Source: Arcicella gelida (GTDB taxonomy: Bacteria; Bacteroidota; Bacteroidia; Cytophagales; Spirosomataceae). From it: a DNA stretch of 64,000 bases. How positions within the stretch are numbered: position 1 is the first letter of the stretch; each line of letters begins with the position of its first letter. The DNA is taken from contig NZ_JAYGIL010000011.1 in NCBI RefSeq assembly GCF_034931025.1, positions 62,001 through 126,000 of the forward strand, written 5' to 3'. The position numbers and the translations under genes are program-made. A model generated the notes under the pieces. It had not been told where the DNA came from. It ran no database searches and worked only from the letters and a program-made list of their open reading frames with translations. Of this stretch, positions 33,209 to 42,190 are shown in pieces.

Positions 33209-33630
33209 ATTTTGATTATTTATACCGATAGGGTTTTTTAGGCTTTTGATTTATTTGAGGGAAATCAAAGATAATAAGTAAGTGAAAATTTTAAATAAAT
33301 TACTTGTTTAAGCATAAGCAAATTTAGGGCTGTTTTATTTAAAAATTGAATTTTAATAAGTTTCAAGTAATAAAAATACATTGACTGCTTTTATTAGAAG
33401 ACTAAATAAAATAAATAAACATTGAAAAATGAAGACAAAATTATATTTTTTCAAGATAGCTTTTGAAAGCAAGTGTTTAGCCTTATTTTTGAATTCTAAA
33501 TTGGTTGTGTAGTTGTTTTTATTAGTTTTTAGTTGTTGATTTACCCAAATTTTATCAGAGTTAATCACAATTTGGCAAATAGCTATTTAACCATTTACCA
33601 AAAACAGTAAATTTTCCTATAATAATAAAA
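33209..33630. other. 422-nt divergent region, no gene supported
   Basis: Very AT-rich. It holds the -7 box for the minus-strand membrane protein gene (33267-33274) and must contain the promoter of the E2 gene, for which only a near match (TAAATTTT at 33608-33615) is visible. A 71-codon minus-strand frame at 33353-33568 is low-complexity and has no coding look. Confidence 0.55.
33267..33274 (-). promoter_or_regulatory. -7 box for GT-C-like gene
   Basis: Minus strand TATCTTTG, an exact TAnnTTTG match, 59 nt upstream of the ATG at 33208. No TTG at the expected -33 position. Confidence 0.45.
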
Positions 33631-35301
33631 ATGGCAGAAATCATAACCATGCCCAAAATGAGCGACACCATGACAGAAGGTGTTGTTGCAGAATGGCTCA
33701 AAAAAGTTGGTGACCCTTTAAAGACTGGTGACGGCTTGATTGCAGAAATCGAAACAGATAAAGCGACAATGGAGCTTGATTTGGACGAAAGAATGGATTT
33801 GAGCAATTTCAAAGATTGCCGAATTTTATACATTGGTTTAGAGAAAGGTAAGGCCGTACCAGTAGATAGCATTATTGCTATTATTGGTGAAAACGGTGAA
33901 GCTTACGAACATCTTTTAACTGGCGGTACTCCTGCCAAAGCTGATGTTCCTGCTACTCCAGAAGCACCAGCGGCAGTTGCTGAAACAGCTACTCCAGCTG
34001 TAGATACTTCTAATATTAAAGCAGAAGTAATTGGAATGCCTAAAATGTCGGATACGATGATGGAAGGTACTTTAGTTACTTGGTTAAAGAAAGTTGGTGA
34101 TACAATTAAAGCGGGAGATGCTCTTTTAGCTGAAGTTGAAACCGATAAAGCGACAATGGAATTTGATTTAGATAATTTCATTGATGTTACTAAATACAAT
34201 CCATGTACTTTATTGTACATCGGTATTGAAGAAGGTAAAACAGTAAACGTTGATGATGTTATAGCTGTAATCGGAGAACCTGGTGCTGATTTTCAAGCCT
34301 TGCTAAGTGGTGGAAAAACGGCTTCTGCTTCAGCGACGGCGGCTCCTGTTGCTTCTGAAACACCTGCACCAGTAGCAAAAGCAGAAGAAACTGTGGTTGT
34401 ATCTGATGCAGATGGAAGAGTAAAGGCTTCTCCATTAGCAAAAGCGTTAGCGAAAGATAAAGGTATTAATATTGCTCAAGTAAAAGGAACTGGCGAAAAC
34501 GGAAGAGTAGTGAAAGCCGATGTTGATAGCTTTGTTCCAGCTGTTGTTGCACCGAAAACAGAAGCTCCAGCAAAAACTGCTGCTGCTAAACCTGCTTTTG
34601 TTCCGGTAGTTACTGGCGAAGAAAGTTATGAAGAATTCCCAGTGAATCAGATGCGTAAAACGATTGCTCGTCGTTTAGCTGAATCTAAATTCTCTGCTCC
34701 AGAATTCTATTTAACCATGGAAATTAACATGGATAAAGCAATGGCGGCAAGAGTATCAATGAATGAAATTTCACCAGTTAAAATTTCATTTAATGATATG
34801 GTAATTAAAGCAGTTGCTGTAGCTTTAACTAAACATCCAAAAGTGAATTCTTATTGGTTAGGAGATAAAATCAGAATCAACCACCACGTACATATCGGTA
34901 TGGCTGTGGCTGTAGAAGATGGTTTATTAGTACCAGTAATTCGTTTTGCTAATACAAAATCACTTTCTCAGATTTCTGCAGAAGCGAAAGATTTAGGTGG
35001 AAAAGCAAAAAATAAACAATTACAACCTAAGGATTGGGAAGGAAATACTTTCACGGTAAGTAATTTAGGTATGTTCGGTATCGACGAGTTTACTTCTATC
35101 ATTAACCAACCTGAATCTTGTATTTTGGCAGTTGGTGGTATCAAAGAAACTGTTGGTGTGAAAAACGGACAATTCTATGCTACTAACGTAATGAAAGTAA
35201 CACTTACTTGTGATCACCGTACAGTTGATGGTGCAACAGGAGCTGCTTTCTTACAGACTTTTAAACAATTGTTGGAAGATCCTTATAAATTGTTAGTCTA
35301 G
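33631..35301 (+). CDS. Pyruvate dehydrogenase E2 (dihydrolipoamide acetyltransferase), two lipoyl domains
   Basis: 556-aa core enzyme of the pyruvate dehydrogenase complex; transfers acetyl groups from lipoyl-lysine to CoA. Two lipoyl domains (about 1-90 and 130-220) carry the lipoylation motif ETDKAT at Lys44 and Lys173. Both have an extra segment after that motif (for example DERMDLSNFKDCRILYIG), in place of the usual short strand. Ala/Pro/Thr-rich linkers follow, then a peripheral subunit-binding domain (about 260-297, RVKASPLAKALAKDKGI). The catalytic domain ends in the DHRTVDG motif (His529, Asp533). E1 and E3 genes are not in the window. Bidirectional terminator downstream. Start ATG at 33631. 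Confidence 0.95.
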   Translation: MAEIITMPKMSDTMTEGVVAEWLKKVGDPLKTGDGLIAEIETDKATMELDLDERMDLSNFKDCRILYIGLEKGKAVPVDSIIAIIGENGEAYEHLLTGGTPAKADVPATPEAPAAVAETATPAVDTSNIKAEVIGMPKMSDTMMEGTLVTWLKKVGDTIKAGDALLAEVETDKATMEFDLDNFIDVTKYNPCTLLYIGIEEGKTVNVDDVIAVIGEPGADFQALLSGGKTASASATAAPVASETPAPVAKAEETVVVSDADGRVKASPLAKALAKDKGINIAQVKGTGENGRVVKADVDSFVPAVVAPKTEAPAKTAAAKPAFVPVVTGEESYEEFPVNQMRKTIARRLAESKFSAPEFYLTMEINMDKAMAARVSMNEISPVKISFNDMVIKAVAVALTKHPKVNSYWLGDKIRINHHVHIGMAVAVEDGLLVPVIRFANTKSLSQISAEAKDLGGKAKNKQLQPKDWEGNTFTVSNLGMFGIDEFTSIINQPESCILAVGGIKETVGVKNGQFYATNVMKVTLTCDHRTVDGATGAAFLQTFKQLLEDPYKLLV

Positions 35302-35313
35302 TCTTTAGATACA

Positions 35314-35359
35314 AAAAAGAAAGCGGGTGAAGATGTATTTCTTCACCCGCTTTCTTTTT
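35314..35359. terminator. Bidirectional terminator after PDH E2
   Basis: Long stem GAAAGCGGGTGAAGA with TCTTCACCCGCTTTC, extended by five A-T pairs at the base. It lies between convergent genes, with T-tracts on both strands. Confidence 0.9.
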
Positions 35360-35370
35360 AAGGCGTTTTG

Positions 35371-37128
35371 TTATTTAAAATTCAGAAAAGTATAAAAATA
35401 GTCTTTATCAGCTTTGGGAATTTGTTTTAAAGCGGTGTTTTTATAAATAGGATTGGTTGTTTCCCAAGCATCAGGGGTGATGTGTATTTCTTGATAAACA
35501 CCATCTACATTGGCTCTGAGCCATACTTCCGTTGGTTCTATCCCTTCAGTTCTCCAACACATAGCTTCTAATTTTTTCTTGCCCACTTTGGTACGACAAG
35601 GCAGAATCTTTGGCGAATCAGCCCATTCTACAGCTTTGTGTTTTACCCAGTTTTTATGGTCATAACTTTGTTCTGTTTCCCAGTATTGAGGAATCATATC
35701 AAGATAAGCATCAGCACCACCATTTGTCATTAACATTTTTATACCTGCGAAAAAGCCAATGTAAGTGTCATGAGCTTTATTATCAATAAAAGAATTTTTA
35801 TCCCATTGATGTAAATCAACATTGTTCATATAATTGATGGTAACAATATCAAAAGCATAGCGTCTTCCTGCCATTTTACCTCTATGTTCCATTACTTCAT
35901 CTGGAACAGTATTTCCATTAGCTAATTTTACATAAGGGTTTAAACCTATTGGACCTTTGTCAGCGATTACTTTCGTTAACATCTTATTTCTGCGGTTATT
36001 GAGTTTGTACCTGCAATACCATGACTGCCATTCCAATAAAGTGCCTGCTCTGGCTAGGAAATGTTCCGTATTTCTCGTTACTCCGTATTTATTAATAATG
36101 ATACTATTGCCGTTGCCTAAGTCAAAGTTTTCTCCCTGTCTTAAAAATTCATTCGAATAAAATGAGACTTCGTTACTTGGAATAATATTTGGGTAATCAA
36201 TCGGTCTTTTATTAAAAACACCCTTTGACGGGATTGAAATAGGAGGGGTGGAAGCTTGCCAATCTTCTGAAAACTTTGCTTTTCTACTTGTATAATTTCC
36301 TTCAGCATCTGGATAATAAAACATTGCATTTTCTCCAGTTTCTCTATCGTGGATATACCCTAAAGTATTGATTGGACCACCATAATCAGAAGAAATATCA
36401 CCTGTGGTATTTTCAGCCATGCCTATAAGTAATGCTCTGTGAAGTTCATCACCATAATCAGCTGTTCCATCTTCAACATCAATCGCAACTAAGCCTCTGT
36501 GCGATTTTCCTTTGATATTATCTCCCCAACCCATTGTTGCATCTAAAACGGTAGAACGCCCAAAATCATAAGCACCTTCTATACCTATACTAGAAAGTTT
36601 TTTTCCACCTTCCAAGCTTCCCTCAAAAAATCTATGCTGATATGGAATTGTACTAATAAAGTCTTGATAACTTTTGCCTACTACAGGATCTATATCGTTT
36701 GTCCATGCTCTTCCATGCTCCAAGTCATAGGAGTAAATGTATTCGAAGCCTCTTTTGCCATTTCCATGATAAAACTCTGGAACAATAGTCGCATTCCCCA
36801 TTAAACCAACATCCCAAGGATTAAGATGATTATCCTTAAAAGGCTTTCCCCAAAAGTTCCACCATACTGCCCACTTCGGTCTGATATAACCTTGGGCATT
36901 TGTATAGCTCGGTATTTTAAAAGTCCCGATTAGATGTAAAGGAAGTTCGTTTACCTTTGTTTGGATGGCAATTTCCTTTGCTACATTGCTAATAGATAAA
37001 GGAGTATTGATGATTGTTTTTGTAGGAAGTACTTGTGTCTTTTTTGAAACATCATTAACCTTTTTATCCGATTGTTGAGCACATGAAACAAAAGAAATTA
37101 AGAAGAATAGCGAGAATGTTTTTTTCAT
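35371..37128 (-). CDS. Large lipoprotein of unknown function
   Basis: 585 aa from the ATG at 37128 (MKKTFSLFFLISFVSCAQQS, signal peptide with lipobox). An in-frame extension to 37149 would put seven residues before the signal. The mature protein is rich in Trp, Tyr and His, with segments such as WAVWWNFWGKPFKDNHLNPW, GYIHDRETGENAMFYYPDAE and RNTEHFLARAGTLLEWQSWY. This looks like an extracytoplasmic, perhaps carbohydrate-binding or hydrolytic, protein. I do not recognise a family. Alone on the minus strand, between the E2 terminator and the tRNA-Glu genes. Confidence 0.65.
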   Translation of the reverse strand: MKKTFSLFFLISFVSCAQQSDKKVNDVSKKTQVLPTKTIINTPLSISNVAKEIAIQTKVNELPLHLIGTFKIPSYTNAQGYIRPKWAVWWNFWGKPFKDNHLNPWDVGLMGNATIVPEFYHGNGKRGFEYIYSYDLEHGRAWTNDIDPVVGKSYQDFISTIPYQHRFFEGSLEGGKKLSSIGIEGAYDFGRSTVLDATMGWGDNIKGKSHRGLVAIDVEDGTADYGDELHRALLIGMAENTTGDISSDYGGPINTLGYIHDRETGENAMFYYPDAEGNYTSRKAKFSEDWQASTPPISIPSKGVFNKRPIDYPNIIPSNEVSFYSNEFLRQGENFDLGNGNSIIINKYGVTRNTEHFLARAGTLLEWQSWYCRYKLNNRRNKMLTKVIADKGPIGLNPYVKLANGNTVPDEVMEHRGKMAGRRYAFDIVTINYMNNVDLHQWDKNSFIDNKAHDTYIGFFAGIKMLMTNGGADAYLDMIPQYWETEQSYDHKNWVKHKAVEWADSPKILPCRTKVGKKKLEAMCWRTEGIEPTEVWLRANVDGVYQEIHITPDAWETTNPIYKNTALKQIPKADKDYFYTFLNFK

Positions 37129-37338
37129 TTTTAAAGGAATTAGATTCAATTCATTACATAATTAGTGAATGTCATTACAATGTAAACTTAAATTTTATTG
37201 ATAACGAACAAGAAGACAAACTAGCGCCCCTTATTAAAGATTAGAAATGTATTTTCTAGAAATAAGATTTTTTAAGAGAGAATGGGGCTGAAAAATACTC
37301 AATATGAGTGGAAGAGTTCTAAAACTGTAGTAAAAAAG

Positions 37339-37369
37339 AAGCGACACTTTCGCTTTGAAAATGTCGCTT
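37339..37369 (-). terminator. Terminator of tRNA-Glu transcript
   Basis: Arms AAGCGACA (37339-37346) and TGTCGCTT (37362-37369), followed on the minus strand by TCTTTTTTAC. It lies about 10 nt after the last tRNA. Confidence 0.8.
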
Positions 37370-37378
37370 TTACTTTTG

Positions 37379-37450
37379 TAGTCCGTACGGGAATCGAACC
37401 CGTGTTTCATCCGTGAAAGGGACGTGTCCTAACCCCTAGACGAACGGACC
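37379..37450 (-). tRNA. tRNA-Glu (UUC), copy 3 of transcript
   Basis: 72 nt. The acceptor GGTCCGT pairs with ACGGACT, the anticodon loop CTTTCAC gives anticodon TTC, the T arm is CGGGTTCGATTCCCG, and the discriminator is A. CCA is not encoded. Identical to the two copies upstream. Confidence 0.97.
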
Positions 37451-37522
37451 ATTGGGTTATGCTAATTTTTTACTAAATGTACTTAATTTATAAAGTACGC
37501 TACTTTACTAATAAAAGTATTG

Positions 37523-37594
37523 TAGTCCGTACGGGAATCGAACCCGTGTTTCATCCGTGAAAGGGACGTGTCCTAACCCCTAGACGAACGGACC
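37523..37594 (-). tRNA. tRNA-Glu (UUC), copy 2 of transcript
   Basis: Identical to the copies at 37379-37450 and 37693-37764, including the preceding TAACCCAATG. Same cloverleaf and TTC anticodon; no encoded CCA. Confidence 0.97.
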
Positions 37595-37692
37595 ATTGGG
37601 TTATAAAGAATTTACTCTGATATCACAAAACATTTTTTGTGATTAGAATTAAAAACCCTCCATATTGATATGAAGGGCTTGTTAACTTTTTG

Positions 37693-37764
37693 TAGTCCGT
37701 ACGGGAATCGAACCCGTGTTTCATCCGTGAAAGGGACGTGTCCTAACCCCTAGACGAACGGACC
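37693..37764 (-). tRNA. tRNA-Glu (UUC), copy 1 of transcript
   Basis: Promoter-proximal copy of three identical tRNA-Glu genes on the minus strand. Anticodon TTC, no encoded CCA. The gaps between the copies are 98 and 72 nt and differ in sequence apart from about 10 nt next to each 5' end. Confidence 0.97.
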
Positions 37765-37816
37765 ATTGGGTTAAAACTTTTTCGATATTGGGTATCGCTG
37801 TTCGTTTTTCGTGGTG

Positions 37817-37847
37817 CAAAGGTAGAGAGAATATTTAGAATACACAA
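37817..37847 (-). promoter_or_regulatory. Promoter of tRNA-Glu transcript
   Basis: On the minus strand TTG (37845-37847), 20 nt, then TACCTTTG (37817-37824): a textbook Bacteroidota promoter. Transcription should start near 37810, about 45 nt before the first tRNA. Confidence 0.8.
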
Positions 37848-38034
37848 CCACAAAATGAAAAAAAAGCAAACAAATTGTTAAAGTTGTTGATAATCAAAAC
37901 ATTGTAACATGGTTTTTTTGAAAAATATTTTTTATGACAGTGAAACCAAAATTCTACTTTTTTTAAATATAAATATATTCTAAATTTAAACTTAGAAAAT
38001 ACCATTTTTATAGATCAAAATTCCTTCCTAAATA

Positions 38035-39618
38035 ATGATTCAGTCAAAAATAAACTCACTAAACTCAAAGGTTGCTTGGGAAAAAATCCGTGCAGATACT
38101 GAGCTTTTCGACAATTTTGAAAAAAATGTTTTACCAGCTTACATGAATACTTGTAGATGGTTTGCTGGAAAAGCCAGAATTCAAAAGTCCTTTAAAGTAA
38201 CAACAGCATTGGAAATTCCGATTGAAGAATCAATGGCATTGTTGATGATTGTGACTGTTTCCTACGAAGACGGTGAGATTGAAAATTATTTATTACCTGT
38301 TTCATTTATTGATGCTAGCCATAATAAAGATATTGCTCCCAAAGGAATCATTACTTTGGCATATATCAATAATAAAAGAGGAATTATTGTAGATGCCATT
38401 TATGATGAACGCTTTCAACAAGCAATATTTTATCATTTGGCACATGCAGAAAATATTGGACAAGCTAAAGGGAAAGTAGATTTTACTCGTGGTAAGGGCT
38501 TTTTAGGAGAGGATATCAATGCGCCGATTTCTTCAAGAGTTTTACCTGTTGATTCTTCCAATTCTGCAATTGTTTTTGGAGACAAATATTTCTTGAAGCT
38601 TTACAGGAAATTGTTTACTGAAACAAATCCTGAGGTAGATATGGTTGAATTCATTACTGAACATTCTAATTTTGCTTTTATTCCAGCTTTTGCTGGAAGT
38701 TTAGTATGGAAAGAAGACTTCAATCCTGATATTACGCTTGGTATGATGCAAAGAATGGTAGAAAACCAAGCAGATAGTTGGGTACAAACGGGAGAACAAT
38801 TGGAAGATTTTGTTGAGGCTTTTATGGCAAAATCATTTTCGATTAAGGAAGAAGTATTTCAGCAAGTAGAACTGTTAGCACAACGGACTGCTGAAATGCA
38901 CTTGGCTTTGTACAATACTGAAGCTGAGAAAATGTTTGTTCCTGTAAATTTTGATGATACTTATCGCAAGTTTTTGCACGATAGATTAACCAACCTCTTA
39001 GATAAAAGATATAATTTACTCATTGATAATTATACAAAAATAACAGATGCTGTGACCAGAAAATTGGCTTGGGATTTTATGGAAGCCAGAGAATTAATTG
39101 ATGAATTTGCAGATGGAATTTTAACCAAACCAATACTTTCTCAAAGAATCAGAATACACGGAGATTATCATTTAGGACAAGTATTGGCAACACAAAACGA
39201 TTATATTATCATTGATTTTGAAGGAGAACCAGAAAGCACTATTACAGATAGAAAAATTAAACATTCCCCTTTAAAAGATGTGGCTGGAATGATTCGTAGT
39301 TATCATTATGCTATTTCAGCGAAAATGTTGAATGATTCTATTACATTAAAATTTGATGCTCATAGCGTACAAACTGTGGCTGACCGTTGGTATAAATTAA
39401 TTCAGCAAACTTTTATGGATAAGTATTTGGATACTTTTGGGCATCCGCATCCATTGTTCAAAAATAATAATGAAATAAATTTTTTGATGTTGATTTACTT
39501 GTTAGAAAAAGCCGTTTACGAATTAGGTTATGAAATTAATTATAGACCAGATTGGGTTAAAATACCGTTGAAAGGAATTGTAAATGTGATTCGTGAAATT
39601 GAGAAATTAAAAATGTAA
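38035..39618 (+). CDS. Maltokinase (GlgE pathway)
   Basis: Phosphorylates maltose with ATP to maltose 1-phosphate, the substrate of GlgE. 527 aa with the aminoglycoside-phosphotransferase-like fold. Kinase motifs: HGDYHLGQVL (His375, Asp377, His379) and IIDFEGEPES (Asp394, Glu396), then KHSPLKDVAGMIRSYHYA. The N-terminal cap has CRWFAGKARIQ, typical of Mak/Pep2. In many Bacteroidota and actinobacteria it is next to or fused with trehalose synthase TreS; here it is monocistronic and no TreS is in the window. GlgB and GlgE lie 3.8 and 10.2 kb away. Start ATG at 38035. Confidence 0.92.
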   Translation: MIQSKINSLNSKVAWEKIRADTELFDNFEKNVLPAYMNTCRWFAGKARIQKSFKVTTALEIPIEESMALLMIVTVSYEDGEIENYLLPVSFIDASHNKDIAPKGIITLAYINNKRGIIVDAIYDERFQQAIFYHLAHAENIGQAKGKVDFTRGKGFLGEDINAPISSRVLPVDSSNSAIVFGDKYFLKLYRKLFTETNPEVDMVEFITEHSNFAFIPAFAGSLVWKEDFNPDITLGMMQRMVENQADSWVQTGEQLEDFVEAFMAKSFSIKEEVFQQVELLAQRTAEMHLALYNTEAEKMFVPVNFDDTYRKFLHDRLTNLLDKRYNLLIDNYTKITDAVTRKLAWDFMEARELIDEFADGILTKPILSQRIRIHGDYHLGQVLATQNDYIIIDFEGEPESTITDRKIKHSPLKDVAGMIRSYHYAISAKMLNDSITLKFDAHSVQTVADRWYKLIQQTFMDKYLDTFGHPHPLFKNNNEINFLMLIYLLEKAVYELGYEINYRPDWVKIPLKGIVNVIREIEKLKM

Positions 39619-39905
39619 CATATTTAATGACAAAAAACCTAAGTTTGTTCAAAAAACAGGTTTTTGTAGGGTATTTTTTGAAGTAATTTACTTTAATTTT
39701 TGTTGGGAATTGCCCAAAGCTTTGTAATTGGTAGTTTTTAAAATGGTATTAATGGAAAAAAAAGATTTGATAGGTAAGTTTTTTTGTTTTTTGACGACGA
39801 ACAGATTAATATTGTCCACAAAATTTACTTCTTCAGAAGATTAAGCAAATTTCTTTCTCCAATTAAACTTAGCACTTTTTAGAAAGGAAACTAAGAATTT
39901 TATAA

Positions 39906-40733
39906 ATGACAAAGTCGCAGCTTTTTGAGCAAATTTTACAAAAACAATCATATCTATGTATTGGTTTAGATACTGATATTCAGAAGATTCCTCGACATTT
40001 ACTTCAAGCAAAAGACCCAATTTTTGAGTTTAACAGACAAATTATTGATGCTACTCATCAATATGCGGTTTCATACAAACCCAATATCGCTTTCTATGAG
40101 GCTTTTGGTGCTAAAGGCTGGGAAAGTCTTCAAAAAACATTAGAATACATTCCAAAAGAATGCTTTACTATTGCTGATGCAAAAAGAGGAGATATTGGAA
40201 ATACTTCAGGCTTGTATGCACGAGCTTTTTTTGATGAACAATCATCAGGATTAAATTTTGATTCTGTGACTGTGGCTCCATACATGGGCGAAGACTCTGT
40301 AAAGCCTTTTCTTGAATTTGCTGATAAATGGGTTATCTTACTGGCACTTACTTCAAATGCTGGGAGTAAAGATTTTCAAACGCTTTCGTTAGCCAATGAA
40401 AAACAACTTTTTGAGGAAGTTCTTGCAAAATCTCAGGAATGGGGAAGCTCAGAACAATTAATGTATGTAGTTGGAGCTACCAAAGCAGATATGCTCCAAA
40501 AAATTAGGAGTATTGTTCCTGAACACTTTTTGTTAGTGCCGGGTGTAGGAGCACAAGGTGGAAGTTTAGAGGAAGTATCCAAATTTGGGATGAATAAACA
40601 ATGTGGTTTATTAGTTAATTCATCAAGAGCAATTATTTATGCTTCATCTGATGAAGATTTTGCTGAAAAGGCAGCTCTTGAAGCGAAAAAAGTACAAACA
40701 GAAATGCAAGCTTACTTGGCTACCTATTTATAA
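39906..40733 (+). CDS. pyrF: Orotidine 5'-phosphate decarboxylase
   Basis: Last step of UMP synthesis. 275 aa, matching the longer type-2 PyrF class. Motif DAKRGDIGNTS holds the catalytic Lys93 and Asp96; CIGLDTDIQKIP, AVSYKPNIAFYEAFG, VAPYMGEDSV and VPGVGAQGG are conserved. Cytoplasmic. It is followed 24 nt later by an acetoacetate-decarboxylase-like gene. PyrB and PyrR lie 4 kb away on the other strand. Start ATG at 39906. Confidence 0.95.
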   Translation: MTKSQLFEQILQKQSYLCIGLDTDIQKIPRHLLQAKDPIFEFNRQIIDATHQYAVSYKPNIAFYEAFGAKGWESLQKTLEYIPKECFTIADAKRGDIGNTSGLYARAFFDEQSSGLNFDSVTVAPYMGEDSVKPFLEFADKWVILLALTSNAGSKDFQTLSLANEKQLFEEVLAKSQEWGSSEQLMYVVGATKADMLQKIRSIVPEHFLLVPGVGAQGGSLEEVSKFGMNKQCGLLVNSSRAIIYASSDEDFAEKAALEAKKVQTEMQAYLATYL

Positions 40734-40757
40734 AAATGTGCTTTTAAAACCATCGAC

Positions 40758-41429
40758 ATGCAAAACCAAAGTGAAATAGAACTTCTTGCTGAAGCTCCTT
40801 GGCTTTTAACAGGGAATGCTTACGCTATGATTTATAAATTTCCAAAAGAATTTGTTATTGAAAATGGATTTATGGAAGATTTTCAAAAAAGTAGATTTCT
40901 AGGATACTTTGGAACAGTAATGTTAGTCGATTACCAATCTTCAAACGTTGGTAAATATCAAGAATTACTTTTTATTCCTGGTATGTTTACCTTTGATTGG
41001 GCAAAGGTATTTTCAATCAGTAAAATATATGTATCTTCTGATGAAAGTGTTTTAAATGGTAGAAAAAATTGGGGAATTCCAAAAGAAAAAGCTGATTTTG
41101 AATGGTTAAATGAAGCTGATGGTAAAACAAGTGTAAAAGTAAGATTAGACAATAAATTGATTTTTGAAGCAAAATTTAACAAAACCTTTTTGTCTTTTCC
41201 ACTAAAAAGTAATTGGTTCTCTTTTAAATTAGCTCAGAAATCAGAGAATGATTTAATGATTACTCCTTTTAATTTTAACGGAAAAATTAAACTTTCAAAA
41301 GTTAATAAAGTATTTGTTGATGGTACACACTTTCCTGATGTTTCACGGTTATCACCATTATTAACTATTCAAGTAAGTAATTTTAAGATGAACTTTGAGG
41401 TTCCGAAGATCAAAGAAAATTATTTTTGA
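40758..41429 (+). CDS. Acetoacetate decarboxylase-like protein
   Basis: 223 aa of the ADC-like superfamily: LGYFGTVMLVDYQSSNVGKY, LLFIPGMFTFDWAKV, IYVSSDESVLNGRKNWGIPK and EKADFEW. In acetoacetate decarboxylase a Schiff-base lysine lies in the equivalent region; Lys106 in NWGIPK is conserved, but I cannot assign the catalytic lysine with confidence. Real decarboxylase activity is uncertain, as many family members carry other functions. It probably shares a transcript with pyrF, 24 nt upstream. Start ATG at 40758. Confidence 0.75.
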   Translation: MQNQSEIELLAEAPWLLTGNAYAMIYKFPKEFVIENGFMEDFQKSRFLGYFGTVMLVDYQSSNVGKYQELLFIPGMFTFDWAKVFSISKIYVSSDESVLNGRKNWGIPKEKADFEWLNEADGKTSVKVRLDNKLIFEAKFNKTFLSFPLKSNWFSFKLAQKSENDLMITPFNFNGKIKLSKVNKVFVDGTHFPDVSRLSPLLTIQVSNFKMNFEVPKIKENYF

Positions 41430-41529
41430 TAATACTTATTGGTTTTATCTAATAAATAATCTCTAAAATTTTTGTTGATTGTAAAATGAGTGATATATTT
41501 GTTAAAGAGATTATTAATCAAGTAATAGT

Positions 41530-41564
41530 TGACATTTAAAGCAATTAATATTCTCTATACTTGT
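41530..41564 (+). promoter_or_regulatory. Promoter-like site for structured RNA
   Basis: TTGACA at 41530-41535 and TATACTTG at 41557-41564 (one mismatch to TAnnTTTG). The gap between TTG and the -7 box is 24 nt, longer than the 19-20 nt of the best promoters here, so the call is tentative. Confidence 0.45.
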
Positions 41565-41570
41565 ACTTAA

Positions 41571-41828
41571 TAACATTCCGCCAAGTGTTAGGATAAGATA
41601 AGAAAAAGCTCACATCAATTTGATAGCTTTATTGATTTCTTCTTTTAAAGAATCCTCTCAGCTTGCGGTCTCAATCCAACATTACGAATAGTTAATTTTC
41701 TGTGATTTACTTTTAAAGTATTTCATCTAAAAATATGAGAAAAAGATAATGGGCTATGCCCTAAAGATTACTACTTAGGCGGATTGTGTAAAGACTCGGA
41801 GCAATGCATCGAGTCTTTATTTTTTTAT
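41571..41828 (+). ncRNA. Candidate structured non-coding RNA (6S-like in layout)
   Basis: The 5' segment ACATTCCGCCAAGT (41574-41587) pairs with ACTTAGGCGGATTGT (41774-41788), closing about 190 nt. Inside are local stems: AAAGCT...AGCTTT with ATCA...TGAT, GGGC-TAT-GCCC, and TACTTT-TAAAGTA. An intrinsic terminator follows directly (AAAGACTCG 41791-41799, CGAGTCTTT 41811-41819, then a T-run). A promoter-like site precedes it. A long closed rod with a terminal helix is the general shape of 6S RNA, but I cannot confirm the central bubble, so identity stays open. Confidence 0.55.
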
Positions 41829-42063
41829 AAATTTCACAACCACCAATAGACTTATTGATGAATATTTGATTAAGAAATCTAAATTAAAAGACACTTAAAT
41901 CATCATATTTTTTCACTCAAATAACAAATTCTTAAAATTCACATCAAAATTTTAGCTTGGAATGGCTAAATTCTTACTTCGTGTAATTCTTGTAAAAATC
42001 ATAGCATTTTAAATACAACATCGGTGTATTTGTGTTAATTTTACTTAATCAAATAACAAAATT

Positions 42064-42126
42064 ATGGCGGTAATTTACTATTTGATAATTACAATAATAT
42101 TTATAGATTCTATTTTATGGCGGTAA
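42064..42126 (+). CDS. Possible 20-aa hydrophobic peptide
   Basis: A 20-codon frame encoding MAVIYYLIITIIFIDSILWR, which reads like a single membrane helix. The start word ATTATGGCGGTAA is nearly repeated at 42114 (TTTATGGCGGTAA), and a rho-independent terminator follows at 42191-42230. Small hydrophobic peptides on short transcripts can be type I toxins or membrane regulators, but the region is AT-rich and such a frame could arise by chance. Confidence 0.25.
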   Translation: MAVIYYLIITIIFIDSILWR

Positions 42127-42190
42127 AAAAGAGTTTTTAAATATTATTTACAGACAAGTAAATTTATTTATTTGTTGTATGATGATTTTG

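Noticed and set aside
33353..33568. 71-codon minus-strand frame
   Set aside because: Low-complexity AT-rich composition, no recognisable features, overlaps a promoter region.
41660..41690. T-arm-like GGTCTCAATCC as a tRNA or tmRNA end
   Set aside because: No acceptor stem, D arm or anticodon arm can be drawn around it.
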